NCBI GenBank assembly: GCA_002308615.1
Contig: DBWC01000121.1
Span: forward strand, 15,453-21,971
Reading direction: 5' to 3'
Source of the DNA: Clostridiales bacterium UBA1248
GTDB taxonomy: Bacteria > Bacillota > Clostridia > Oscillospirales > CAG-272
Length of the DNA: 6,519 nucleotides
The position numbers and the translations under genes were made by a program. Position 1 is the first letter of the stretch; each line of letters starts with the position of its first letter. Of the stretch, positions 6,405-6,519 are shown in pieces. The notes below the pieces were generated by a model. That model had not been told where the DNA came from. It worked only from the letters and a program-made list of their open reading frames with translations, and ran no database searches.

Positions 6405-6519
6405 ATGGAAGCTGAATACGAGAAAATCTGTCTTTACTGCGAGCACGCGGCGGAAACGTACGATACGGAGCTTATGTCGTGCGATATCAAAGGCGTTGTA
6501 AAAAGCGGCTTCGTCTGCC
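6405..6519 (+). CDS. Small Cys-rich hypothetical protein, N-terminal part (cut by the right window edge)
   Basis: An open frame of 38 codons running off the window, starting at ATG 6405 with a textbook SD (AAGGAG at 6391-6396, 8 nt spacer) and its own strong promoter. Visible: ICLYCEHA near the start (C9 and C12), then LMSCDIKGVV (C26) and GFVC (C38). The Cx2C ... C ... C pattern resembles a small family of short clostridial proteins of unknown function that end soon after the last cysteine. The four cysteines suggest a bound zinc or other metal, but this is inference. I know of no proven function. The strong expression signals make a real gene very likely despite the truncation. Nothing links it functionally to ylbJ other than position. 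Confidence 0.8.
   Translation, partial: MEAEYEKICLYCEHAAETYDTELMSCDIKGVVKSGFVC

Noticed and set aside
6217..6501. A 94-codon plus-strand frame over the end of ylbJ and the next gene
   Set aside because: It is in a different frame from both ylbJ and the Cys-rich gene, starts within ylbJ without an SD, and shows no domain.

Overview
The window looks like a chromosomal core region of a spore-forming Firmicute of the class Clostridia. The evidence is the gene set and order (yqfC-yqfD-phoH-ybeY-era-recO, a syntenic block of endospore formers), the presence of sporulation genes, strong AAGGAG/GGAGG ribosome binding sites, and one TTG start. Moderate base composition and frequent Cys-rich proteins would suit a gut-type anaerobe, but genus and species cannot be told from the sequence. 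I see no mobile element, CRISPR array, tRNA or rRNA.

Layout. Positions 1-5355 are one leftward (minus-strand) gene train. Reading in the direction of transcription: yqfC (TTG start at 5355), yqfD, a 91-nt gap carrying a convincing housekeeping promoter, then phoH, ybeY, era, recO and the first 230 codons of mutS2, which runs off the left edge. From phoH to mutS2 the genes are separated by 2 nt or less, or overlap by 1 nt, so this is almost certainly one operon with translational coupling. Divergent from yqfC, across an 85-nt region centred on a perfect 19-bp palindrome, lies a rightward ylbJ-like sporulation membrane protein gene (5441-6352). A second strong housekeeping-type promoter overlaps its stop codon and drives the start of a small Cys-rich protein gene cut by the right edge.

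How the genes fit together. The left half groups factors that build or protect ribosomes: PhoH/YbeZ and YbeY in rRNA processing, Era in small-subunit assembly, and MutS2, which in Bacillus acts on collided ribosomes. RecO is the recombination mediator. The right half groups spore-development membrane proteins (YqfC, YqfD, YlbJ). Both sides of the divergent region carry sigma-E-like promoter candidates that share the palindrome as their -10 region, which would co-express yqfCD and ylbJ in the mother cell. This last point is inference.

No new multi-gene system was found. The points most worth a second look are the shared palindromic promoter region, the compact operon lacking pgpH, dgkA and cdd, the direct recO-mutS2 junction, and the small Cys-rich protein.
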